A stretch of 32,508 nt of DNA from Balneolales bacterium (GTDB lineage: Bacteria; Bacteroidota; Rhodothermia; Balneolales; Natronogracilivirgulaceae). Under the pieces are notes generated by a model that was not told where the DNA came from, made no database searches, and saw only the letters and a list, made by a program, of their open reading frames with translations. The position numbers were made by a program, and so were the translations under genes. Shown in pieces: positions 25,444-32,508 of this stretch. The stretch is taken from assembly GCA_007132975.1 (NCBI GenBank), contig SLNO01000127.1, forward strand, positions 1 through 32,508, in the 5' to 3' direction. Every line of letters starts with the position of its first letter. Within the stretch, counting starts at the first letter, position 1.

Positions 25444-28179
25444 TTATGGACTGATCAGGTGGGGAACTCTGATCGATAAGTTGAAGCCAAAGAAAAGCGG
25501 AGGATTTCTACGAACAAAAGACCCGCTTCGGCGACTTTCATAAAGAGGACGGGAATAGAAAACGTTGTTTACATAAAATGAAGCCTGGATATTGTTACCG
25601 AAGGCCTTGCTCACTCTTAAATTGAACAGCCAAAGCGGGGGCGGACGCTCTGTGAGCAAATATGTGTCACTAACCTGTCTCATCAGGTCTTCATATTCAC
25701 TGTCACCCCTCTGGCTTTCAGGAATCATCACGCGATCACCTTCACGCGTTATGTAACCCAGCGGCGAGAGCATAACATCGTCTCTCCAGTCTGCATCGAT
25801 CCAAAGTACTTGCGTCAACCATGAAACCACAACACCAGCATCAGGTATGTGATGAACCATGCGCAGGCTTGTTGAGAAACGCTGCCGGTTTATGGTTTCC
25901 CTTCCGTAGATACCTATTCGTTGTGGTGTGGTCGAAGTAAAGAGCTTGTCGGTGTCAATGAGGACTCCTGTACCACCTGAACTCGTCTGTACCCATGCAC
26001 CGCTCAGTGCAATGGTTGAAACGGCCCGCATGCGTGTATCAAATGTTACATCCAGTTCCAGTCCCACATTTTCTGTTTGGCGCGTGTTTGCAGGGAGGTC
26101 ATAAGCACCGAGAAAAATCCTTTGGTCTGCCGGTTCAGGGTTCAATATCGGCGGACTTCCAACTGGAAAGGAGATTGCTTCAAATGTGCTGAATTTTACA
26201 GGGTGAACATTGCGCGTAAAGCCATAAGCACCGTCAGTTTTTTCAATGTATCCTGTGATCCCGGCCGTCAGGCTGTTTCTTTCCAATAAAAAGCCAACCT
26301 CCCATTTGTCAGAAGTATATGACCTCATCATACTGTTGTCCGGCTCAACAACGGCAGTCGTAATTATCACTAACCGTTCATTCGGATCTGTCGAATAATT
26401 TGCGAAGTTAACGACATCGAAAAAACGTGGACCTGGATATAGAAAGTTGAGGGGCGGAGCCTTGGCAGTTTTTCCATACGCTCCTCGCAAGTGCAAGCCA
26501 TTCAGAATTTCAAATGAGGCATTCAATCTGGGTGCCAGAACGGTGCCAAATTTGCCATTTGCCAGGGATGTGGGAGAAACATTGTCATAACGCAACCCTG
26601 CCTGCATCATGAACAACCGATCCGAAAAGTATCTTGCCACTCTGTGTTCGGCATAGACAGAAAGGATGCTCAGTGATGGTATGTCGTCGAATGAACGTGG
26701 GCGGTCACCAACAGAATAGTTCTGCCTCGGAGGTTTTAGAACATCAAACTGTCTTCCCGAACCACGATTGGAATCGTGTCTCCACTCGATCCCAGCCAGT
26801 GTGATATTCACGGAATTACCCAGACTAATCTCATTTCGGTATTCAAATCTGCTGTAGAAATTCAGAGGATTGCCTTCCACAGTTGTTTCATTTCGATATT
26901 GAGCGGTACCAAATGTGCCGGTGATGGTGGTATCGGTGACAGCATCGGATAACGGAAACAGACCAAAACGGGTTATGTTCTCTGCATAAAATCCGCGTTG
27001 CTGCCGGTAATTGGTACTTGCGTCAAATGAAAGACGATGCCGGCGGTCGCTGCCGAGTGCGAGACCAAGGTTGACACTGGAGCGGACAAACTGGTCCTGC
27101 GCATCTCTGACCCTTTGACTGACTTCATCTTGCGGATCAGCTCGCCGCTCATCCAGCAATCTGCCTGCTGCCAGCCTTACATTCAGTCTCAGTCTCTGAT
27201 CAGATAGCCATGAGCGGCTGTAACCGGTCTGGAGTCCAATTCTGTTAAATCTGTCAAGGTTCTGTCTCGGGTCAGAGTAAGACTGAGTGAAGTTGCCTGC
27301 GAAATGGTATCCTGGTCTGATGTTCCCGTCACCAAAACCGGCTGAAAAGCCTATATCCGTCATAGTGGGATTCAAACTGACTTTCAGCTCCGGCAACATG
27401 TAGCCGGAACGCGTAGTGACAATAACAACACCGGTGGTTATGTCTCCATAACGTGCTGAGGGAACACCCTGGATCACTTCAATTGATTGGATCATATCAG
27501 GGGAAATCTCCCTGAGATCGGTGCCGCGACCGGCTACGGATGCAAAGGGTGGCAGTGAGCCCGGAGCATCATTCAAAATTGCGACATCATCCTGGAGATT
27601 TGCATTGTTGGAAAGCGGAGACCCATCCACAATGATTCCGGTACCCAGTGCATTTGCCCTTGTGGCATCAGAAGTTGTGGGAACTTGTCTGAGAAGGCTC
27701 TGTCTGGGTGAGGAGAGGCCCGGAGTGCCGGATAGCTGACCTGGCAGCAGTTCAAATAAATCGGCCAGGCTGGATGCCTGCAGGTGTTGAATTGCCTCGC
27801 GGGTGATGCGACTTACAGATCCTGGCTGGTTGATATCGAGTCCCCTGCGTGCCGTGATTTGAATTTCATCCCCGCGAATGATTGCGTAGTCAAGATAAAT
27901 GGCAATCTCAGTTATATCAGTTCTGCGATCAATAGTGATTCTGCGTTCAGAAGATTCCATACCCAAATGGGATACATGCAGGGAATGGACTCCGGGTGCG
28001 ACCTTGATGCACAATCTTCCATCAATGTCGGTTACCCTGTGAATATGAGTCTCACGAAAGTGAACAACGGCATTTGGCACAGTTGAACCATCAACAGCAA
28101 ACCGCACCTCTATGCAAAGCTGATTTTCATACTCTGTGACATGAAAAAAGGACAGAAAGAGGAAGAAGAGAAATAGCAT
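25444..28179 (-). CDS. TonB-dependent receptor of a DUF4876/DUF6850 locus
   Basis: A 911-residue outer-membrane receptor. A short signal sequence (MLFLFFLFLSFF) leads to a carboxypeptidase-regulatory-like domain (about 18-95; HRVTDIDGRLCIKVAPGVHSL), a TonB-box-like GDEIQITARRG, and a plug with LADLFELLPGQLSG, ALGTGIIVDGSPLSNNANLQ and IEVIQGVPSARYGDITTGVV. The barrel fills the rest. No SusD gene accompanies it; instead DUF4876 and DUF6850 proteins follow and a lipoprotein precedes, separated by 49 bases. Its first domain carries several histidines (VVHFRETHIHRV). Substrate unknown; metal complex or metallophore is inferred from the operator at 29127 and the neighbouring genes. Confidence 0.9.
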   Translation of the reverse strand: MLFLFFLFLSFFHVTEYENQLCIEVRFAVDGSTVPNAVVHFRETHIHRVTDIDGRLCIKVAPGVHSLHVSHLGMESSERRITIDRRTDITEIAIYLDYAIIRGDEIQITARRGLDINQPGSVSRITREAIQHLQASSLADLFELLPGQLSGTPGLSSPRQSLLRQVPTTSDATRANALGTGIIVDGSPLSNNANLQDDVAILNDAPGSLPPFASVAGRGTDLREISPDMIQSIEVIQGVPSARYGDITTGVVIVTTRSGYMLPELKVSLNPTMTDIGFSAGFGDGNIRPGYHFAGNFTQSYSDPRQNLDRFNRIGLQTGYSRSWLSDQRLRLNVRLAAGRLLDERRADPQDEVSQRVRDAQDQFVRSSVNLGLALGSDRRHRLSFDASTNYRQQRGFYAENITRFGLFPLSDAVTDTTITGTFGTAQYRNETTVEGNPLNFYSRFEYRNEISLGNSVNITLAGIEWRHDSNRGSGRQFDVLKPPRQNYSVGDRPRSFDDIPSLSILSVYAEHRVARYFSDRLFMMQAGLRYDNVSPTSLANGKFGTVLAPRLNASFEILNGLHLRGAYGKTAKAPPLNFLYPGPRFFDVVNFANYSTDPNERLVIITTAVVEPDNSMMRSYTSDKWEVGFLLERNSLTAGITGYIEKTDGAYGFTRNVHPVKFSTFEAISFPVGSPPILNPEPADQRIFLGAYDLPANTRQTENVGLELDVTFDTRMRAVSTIALSGAWVQTSSGGTGVLIDTDKLFTSTTPQRIGIYGRETINRQRFSTSLRMVHHIPDAGVVVSWLTQVLWIDADWRDDVMLSPLGYITREGDRVMIPESQRGDSEYEDLMRQVSDTYLLTERPPPLWLFNLRVSKAFGNNIQASFYVNNVFYSRPLYESRRSGSFVRRNPPLFFGFNLSIRVPHLISP

Positions 28180-28228
28180 ATTATTTTCCGGCTCGGTCTT
28201 TGCATGCGGACATACAAGCTATGTCAAA

Positions 28229-29104
28229 TCAATTAGTTGCGGTTTCATGCATTAGAAAAAAGCGCAGAAAATCAGCTGCTCTGAAGGTGCTGTCCGGTTC
28301 ATAGAACGAAGAAGAAAGCTCGTTGAAATGCCGTACGTTTTCTGCCGCCGCGTCATATATTTGCCGATCTGCTTCGCTCCTGGTATGACCTTTTTCGACA
28401 GCATAGACAAACCTGCCAGACTGACCGCTTACAACCGGCATCGACAGGAAATCTCTCTCTACAAATTCTCCGGTTTCATCATGATGAGCCGCTGATGCTG
28501 CAAAAAAATCAACCGCGTGCGAAGGATAACCATACAGGTAGCCATAGCCCCTAAACCTGTCAAGCATGCTTTCAAATTCTATGGTCTGGATGATAATCTC
28601 TGCGTTTGCGCCCGGCATAAAGGCCCATTTCAACCAGAAATCAGGGTTTTCATCAAGGATTCTGTCTACGGCATCAGCTCTGAAAACACGCAGCTGCACA
28701 TGTCTTTTGCCATTAAAGACATTCCGGAACGGGAAAAGGCCTGCCCGCAAATCATCGCACTGGAAAGCATCAGTGATCCTGTTAAGCTGCGCAAAGGTTT
28801 CCATAAAACGTTCTGACCCCATGATGATCATATCGGAATGAACGGTATCCGGCTCGTCCTTGTGAAATGGGAAAGCCATGACGTCACTCATAGGTTTGAG
28901 GCCGGAAATAAGTGTATGCAACGCCTCGTTCTGGAGCCCGACATAAAGAATGGAGTCCGCTAACCGAATATCCTCTTGCTCCAAGCCGGAAAAATCAAAA
29001 CAGGAAACATCAAGGGTCCTGGGATATGTATCGGATAGAATTGTACCTTCTTTTGTCTGGCAAGAGAAAAGAAACAGAAGTAAAATTGTGAAAGTCAGGC
29101 GCAT
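28229..29104 (-). CDS. Uncharacterised lipoprotein leading the TonB/DUF4876/DUF6850 operon
   Basis: A 291-residue lipoprotein: MRLTFTILLLFLFSC gives a lipobox with C15. I do not recognise a family. The mature protein is mixed alpha/beta with an aromatic-rich segment RFRGYGYLYGYPSHAVDFF, a His/acid cluster AAHHDETGEFVERD, and FHKDEPDTVHSD. The frame continues upstream to a TTG at 29131, but that would place the start inside the palindromic operator; ATG 29104 opens the signal peptide and is preferred. It is the first gene behind a well-formed promoter with an operator, and precedes the TonB receptor by 49 bases, so it probably serves that receptor, for example as a surface or periplasmic binding protein. 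Confidence 0.8.
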   Translation of the reverse strand: MRLTFTILLLFLFSCQTKEGTILSDTYPRTLDVSCFDFSGLEQEDIRLADSILYVGLQNEALHTLISGLKPMSDVMAFPFHKDEPDTVHSDMIIMGSERFMETFAQLNRITDAFQCDDLRAGLFPFRNVFNGKRHVQLRVFRADAVDRILDENPDFWLKWAFMPGANAEIIIQTIEFESMLDRFRGYGYLYGYPSHAVDFFAASAAHHDETGEFVERDFLSMPVVSGQSGRFVYAVEKGHTRSEADRQIYDAAAENVRHFNELSSSFYEPDSTFRAADFLRFFLMHETATN

Positions 29105-29126
29105 GTGAATTATTCTGGGTTGTAAG

Positions 29127-29170
29127 TGCAACTAAGTTGCAAATATACAAACTTGAATCAATTGCCCAAA
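29127..29170 (-). promoter_or_regulatory. promoter with palindromic operator for the lipoprotein-TonB operon
   Basis: On the minus strand TTTG (29167-29170) is followed after exactly 19 bases by TATATTTG (29140-29147), a full match to the Bacteroidota consensus TTTG-N19-TAnnTTTG. The palindrome TGCAACTAAGTTGCA (29127-29141) overlaps the -7 element and the likely start site. It is identical to that at 20753-20767, and the match continues for six more bases (AATATA). It ends about 22 bases before the ATG. Confidence 0.75.
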
Positions 29171-29475
29171 ATTATTCCTGGGTAAAATTATGAAGTGTCA
29201 TTTCCCAGATCCCACTCTGAGTTAACAGATGTGTGACTATCAATAAGTCTACATTCTGGGGTCCCGGGAAGATTTTGTCATTCTCACTTGAATAACCTTT
29301 TTTCCCACCTTGGAAATAGTTGCTGTTTGGAACAGGCTCTCATAGCATCAGGATATTGTATTTTTACACTCTAAATTTTCATTTGAAAGAAATGCGACTA
29401 CGATGTGCATACTTTTGAAATAAAACCTGGAATATCAGTACATTTCCAACTCCTCCGAAATGTCCCTAACTGCGA
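29171..29475. other. intergenic region between divergent genes
   Basis: AT-rich DNA between the operator-bearing promoter and the T9SS-substrate gene. TACTTTTG at 29410-29417 matches the TAnnTTTG -7 element on the plus strand and could drive that gene, but the nearest TTTG (29382) is 24 bases away, further than usual. No small gene, repeat or structured RNA is evident. Confidence 0.4.
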
Positions 29476-31665
29476 ATGCACAGGATCACCGCTATGTCGA
29501 GAGCAGTTCTTCGTTCAGCGAAAATTCTTTTGTTTCTGCTTCTGATTTGTTGGACCACCGATGTGTGCCTCATGGCGCAGCAACTCGGTTTGCCGGATCG
29601 TTCTGCTGATGCTCCCACAGGTTCCGAGTTCAGGGATCAGGTCCGCAACCTCGCCCTGGCAGCCCGGGAGGAGGCCATATTTGAAGAGATCATGGCGGGC
29701 AATGTGCCCACGTTCCTGCGGGACCTGGTCCCGGTAACGGTCAGTGGTACAGCAGGCGATCAAACCATTGAGGTTACCTATCATGTGACGCCCGACTACC
29801 TGGCCGTGGGCAGCGATGAGGATTATTTCCTTATGCCCATGACACCCATCCTTGCGCAGCGCATCGCCTCTGCGACCGGCACCATGATGCCCACCCGCCG
29901 GATGGTCGACCATATCTGGCAGGCAGCCACTCTGAAACTGTCGCCGCGCACCATTCCGCCGAGCGACCAGATGACCTCCATAGCGGTGATGTACGATCAC
30001 CATGTCATGGTTTGGGAGCAGCGCGAGCCGGTTCTGGATGAGCATCCGCCCGGAACACTAGTTGCCGGTCACAAGAAAGACGTGGTCATATCCAACCGGA
30101 TCTACAACCAGCCGCCTCCTGGACGCGTGGTGATCTACGGCTGGCACCAGTTGAACGGCTCGCCCATCCAGCCGCTCTACAGCGGCCATGCCGAGACGTA
30201 TGCCGATTACAGCCATGGCATCCGCCTGGTACTGGATTCGATCACCGTCAATGGCCAACCCGCCCACATACGCGATTTGCTCCAGCACCATGAGCGGCAT
30301 GTGCTTCTCAGCGACGAGGGGGTGATCCCGCTGCCTTTCTATCCCACCGGAGAGCTGTTCGAGGTGCCCGATGCATGGGGTGTATTGGGGGTGGATGGGG
30401 GGAGCCTGCGCCTGGTCCTGGGGGATGCCCCCGGGGTGACGGAGTACCTGGTGCAGCTGAGCGCGGACGGGCGCAGTTTCTCCCCGGCGTTTCGTTTGTC
30501 CCCGGACAATCCCGTGATTACCGGCTTGCAGGCCGATTCGCTGGTGTACGTGCGGCTCCAGGCCGTCGGGGAGCAGCCCGGGCCGTTTTCCGAGGTGCTG
30601 GCGGGCGTGCCGGTGGGACACGGATCCAAGCCCTCCATTCTGATCGTAAACGGCTTCAACCGGCCGATTTCCGGCAATACGCGCGATTTCATCCGGCACT
30701 ACGCCCCGGAAGTGCGCCACCACGGGTACCATTTCGAGTCGGCCACCAACGAGGCGGTCGGCAGCGGCCTGGTGTCGCTGGGCGATTATGGCATTGTGCT
30801 GTGGATCCTTGGCGCCGAAAGCACTGCCAACCGCACCTTTGACGAAAATGAGCGCCTGATGGCCGGAAACTTCCTCCACGGGGGCGGCGCGTTGCTGGTC
30901 AGCGGTTCGGAGATCGGCTACGATCTCGGCCTGCACGGCAGCACGGCGGACCAGCAATTCCTTCGCAATTTCCTCAAGTCTGAGTTCGTGGCCGATGCGC
31001 CCGACAACCGGCGCGATACGTTTTACGAGGCCGACGGCGAACCCGGTACGCTGTTCCGCGGGATGTCCGGCATCCGGTTCGACAACGGCACGCAAGGCAC
31101 ATGGAACGTGAGCTGGCCGGATGTGCTGCGTCCCGTCGAGGGCGGCACCGCCGTGCTTCGCTACACCGGAGTTGCCGGGGAGGATGTGGCCGGCGTGGCC
31201 TTCCGCGGACCGTTTCCAAGAGGGGAGCAGGCCGGCGCCGTCGTCGTGCTGGGTTTTCCGTTCGAAACGGTCTATCCGGCAGCAACGCGCATGGAAATGA
31301 TGGGACGGATCCTGAATTATCTTGGGGATCAGGACGGAACCGATACCGGCGCTGATGGCCAGATTGGCGACGGGTTTGGCCCGGGCGATCCCGGCCGTCC
31401 CGGAGAATTCCACCTCCACCAGAACTACCCCAACCCGTTCAACAACGCAACGGTGATCACCTACCAGCTGCCGGAGGCCTCCGATGTGAAGCTGACGGTC
31501 TATTCTCTTGAAGGACGCAGGGTAGCCCGGCTGTTCGAAGGGTTCCAGCCGGCAGGACGGCATTCGGTGACATGGAACGCATCCGGATTGGCCAGCGGCG
31601 TGTATGTCTGCATGCTCACGGCAGGGCCATTGACGCTGCGCCGGAAAATGACACTTCTGAAGTAA
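29476..31665 (+). CDS. Large secreted protein with C-terminal type IX secretion sorting domain
   Basis: A 729-residue exported protein of unknown function. A signal peptide (hydrophobic core LLFLLLICW, cleavage near LMAQ) is followed by a conserved N-terminal region (about 60-300) with DYLAVGSDEDYFLMPMTP, VAGHKKDVVISNRIYNQ and YADYSHGIRLV. Next come an FN3-like segment (about 300-380), a flavodoxin/glutamine-amidotransferase-like alpha/beta region (about 385-615; SILIVNGFNR, DYGIVLWILG, LLVSGSEIG) and a Gly/Asp linker. The C-terminal sorting domain (about 643-729) contains HQNYPNPFNN, VYSLEGRRVARLFEG and ASGLASGVYVCML. T9SS sorting domains direct surface attachment or release. Base composition is clearly more GC-rich than the flanking region. 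The start could be M7 (29494). No catalytic motif is recognised. Confidence 0.87.
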   Translation: MHRITAMSRAVLRSAKILLFLLLICWTTDVCLMAQQLGLPDRSADAPTGSEFRDQVRNLALAAREEAIFEEIMAGNVPTFLRDLVPVTVSGTAGDQTIEVTYHVTPDYLAVGSDEDYFLMPMTPILAQRIASATGTMMPTRRMVDHIWQAATLKLSPRTIPPSDQMTSIAVMYDHHVMVWEQREPVLDEHPPGTLVAGHKKDVVISNRIYNQPPPGRVVIYGWHQLNGSPIQPLYSGHAETYADYSHGIRLVLDSITVNGQPAHIRDLLQHHERHVLLSDEGVIPLPFYPTGELFEVPDAWGVLGVDGGSLRLVLGDAPGVTEYLVQLSADGRSFSPAFRLSPDNPVITGLQADSLVYVRLQAVGEQPGPFSEVLAGVPVGHGSKPSILIVNGFNRPISGNTRDFIRHYAPEVRHHGYHFESATNEAVGSGLVSLGDYGIVLWILGAESTANRTFDENERLMAGNFLHGGGALLVSGSEIGYDLGLHGSTADQQFLRNFLKSEFVADAPDNRRDTFYEADGEPGTLFRGMSGIRFDNGTQGTWNVSWPDVLRPVEGGTAVLRYTGVAGEDVAGVAFRGPFPRGEQAGAVVVLGFPFETVYPAATRMEMMGRILNYLGDQDGTDTGADGQIGDGFGPGDPGRPGEFHLHQNYPNPFNNATVITYQLPEASDVKLTVYSLEGRRVARLFEGFQPAGRHSVTWNASGLASGVYVCMLTAGPLTLRRKMTLLK

Positions 31666-31796
31666 AATCCCTGCTTAAATATAGCTCTCTCCCAGAAACA
31701 CTTGCCTCCAAAAACGGCGCCTGCCTATTAAGAGGATACTTTTCAATCAACTTCGGCTCACAAATGAAGAAGCTTTAGATGAAAGTCCGTCAGGGA

Positions 31797-32378
31797 TTAA
31801 CTCGCGGGAAAACCGGGACTCTTTGCGACGCGGCGCGCCTGCTCCAGATGCCGTTGCTCATGGGCAATGGTGACGGCAAACCATGCGCCCAGGCTCAGCC
31901 GCAGCATCCGGATGGCCGGCGATGAGACCCGGATGCGCCGGAGGTCTAGCCCGTCCGATCGTTGGATCTGTTCGATGTAATCATCCTGGAGCTGTAAGAA
32001 TGTCGTGACAACCGACTCCTTATTTAGCTCGGCGGCGGGCGCGGGCAGATAGAGGCGGACCGATTTCATTTTCAACCGGGTGGATGGCATCATGATCTTC
32101 GGAAAATTCCGGCTGACGAAGCCATATGTGAATGGCGGCTCGCCAACTATTCCATCCCGGTGTCCGCTTTCGATAGCCTTCTGGAGGGCATCAAGCACCA
32201 ATCTTCCACCAACGTTCAGATGATCCAGGCACTCGGCCACCGACCATTTTTTCTGTGTCGGCTTCCAGGTAAACTGTTCACCGGAAAGGTCCGCCGACAG
32301 CTGCGAGGCCTGTTCTTTTAGAATGGAAAAATCGTTTCTATAATCCTCCAGTTCCCGATTTTTCAACGCAATTGCCAT
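31797..32378 (-). CDS. DinB superfamily protein
   Basis: A 193-residue predicted four-helix-bundle protein. WSVAECLDHLN (about residues 45-55) and IAHEQRHLEQARRV (about 171-184) supply the three histidines that bind a divalent metal in DinB-like proteins. Members act as thiol-dependent transferases or are uncharacterised damage-inducible proteins; the substrate cannot be told from sequence. It converges on the T9SS-substrate gene with about 130 bases between them and appears to stand alone. It contains a VRLYLPAPAAEL segment typical of this subgroup. Confidence 0.88.
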   Translation of the reverse strand: MAIALKNRELEDYRNDFSILKEQASQLSADLSGEQFTWKPTQKKWSVAECLDHLNVGGRLVLDALQKAIESGHRDGIVGEPPFTYGFVSRNFPKIMMPSTRLKMKSVRLYLPAPAAELNKESVVTTFLQLQDDYIEQIQRSDGLDLRRIRVSSPAIRMLRLSLGAWFAVTIAHEQRHLEQARRVAKSPGFPAS

Positions 32379-32508
32379 TAGTGGAAATGTGATTTGACCC
32401 GATGTGTGTACGCGATTCCCCCTGATTGTGAAACATGTTTAACCCGCCCGATATTATATGGCTTTAATGCAGTAAAAACAATTGTATGGGTGGATGCGCC
32501 CCGCTGCC

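Noticed and set aside
30058-31563. A 501-codon open frame antisense to the T9SS-substrate gene
   Set aside because: It lies opposite a gene with signal peptide, domains and sorting signal. Its translation is rich in Arg, His and Pro without motifs, as expected from the reverse of GC-rich codons.

Overview
The window looks like chromosomal DNA from a Gram-negative member of the Bacteroidota/Balneolota/Rhodothermota group, with Balneolota-like my best guess. The evidence is a ccoN-ccoO fusion gene, TonB receptors with an N-terminal carboxypeptidase-regulatory-like domain, lineage-typical families (DUF5777, DUF4876, DUF6850), a C-terminal type IX secretion sorting domain with the NYPNPFN motif, and promoters of the TTTG-N19-TAnnTTTG type. 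No rRNA, tRNA, IS element, phage gene or CRISPR array is visible.

Layout. (1) 41-6167, plus strand: cbb3-type cytochrome oxidase operon, ccoNO (fused), ccoQ-like, ccoP (one heme only), ccoG, ccoH and a TauE/SafE-like membrane protein. (2) 6247-8181, minus: a coupled three-gene unit of Rieske lipoprotein, YceI-like protein and DUF5777 beta-barrel. (3) 8262-10915, plus: two tandem intergenic repeats, then a promoter, a cobalamin riboswitch and a BtuB-type receptor. A short degenerate tandem-repeat tract separates btuB from the next, convergent gene. (4) 11127-29104, minus: twelve co-oriented genes. In transcription order they are a lipoprotein, a TonB receptor, a DUF4876 lipoprotein, a DUF6850 barrel, an APC permease, a COG0523 (CobW-like) GTPase, a thioredoxin-reductase-like flavoprotein, an ABC ATPase with two ABC-2/DUF3526 permeases, a second flavoprotein and a ZnuD-like receptor. 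(5) 29476-31665, plus: a GC-rich gene for a large secreted T9SS substrate. (6) 31797-32378, minus: a DinB-superfamily protein.

The most interesting part is region 4. Identical 15-bp palindromes (TGCAACTAAGTTGCA) overlap the predicted -7 elements in front of the first lipoprotein and in front of the GTPase, and the GTPase promoter has a second palindrome over its -33 position. COG0523 GTPases and ZnuD receptors are hallmarks of Zur (zinc-limitation) regulons. I therefore infer a metal-acquisition island, most likely for zinc, that combines two TonB receptors, an uncharacterised DUF4876/DUF6850/lipoprotein surface module, an ABC-2 type transporter and two flavoproteins. The function and the metal are inference; the gene order and shared operators are seen in the sequence.

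A dispersed intergenic repeat family of about 90-130 bp, with at least five copies here, lies upstream of four minus-strand genes, each copy with an internal inverted repeat.
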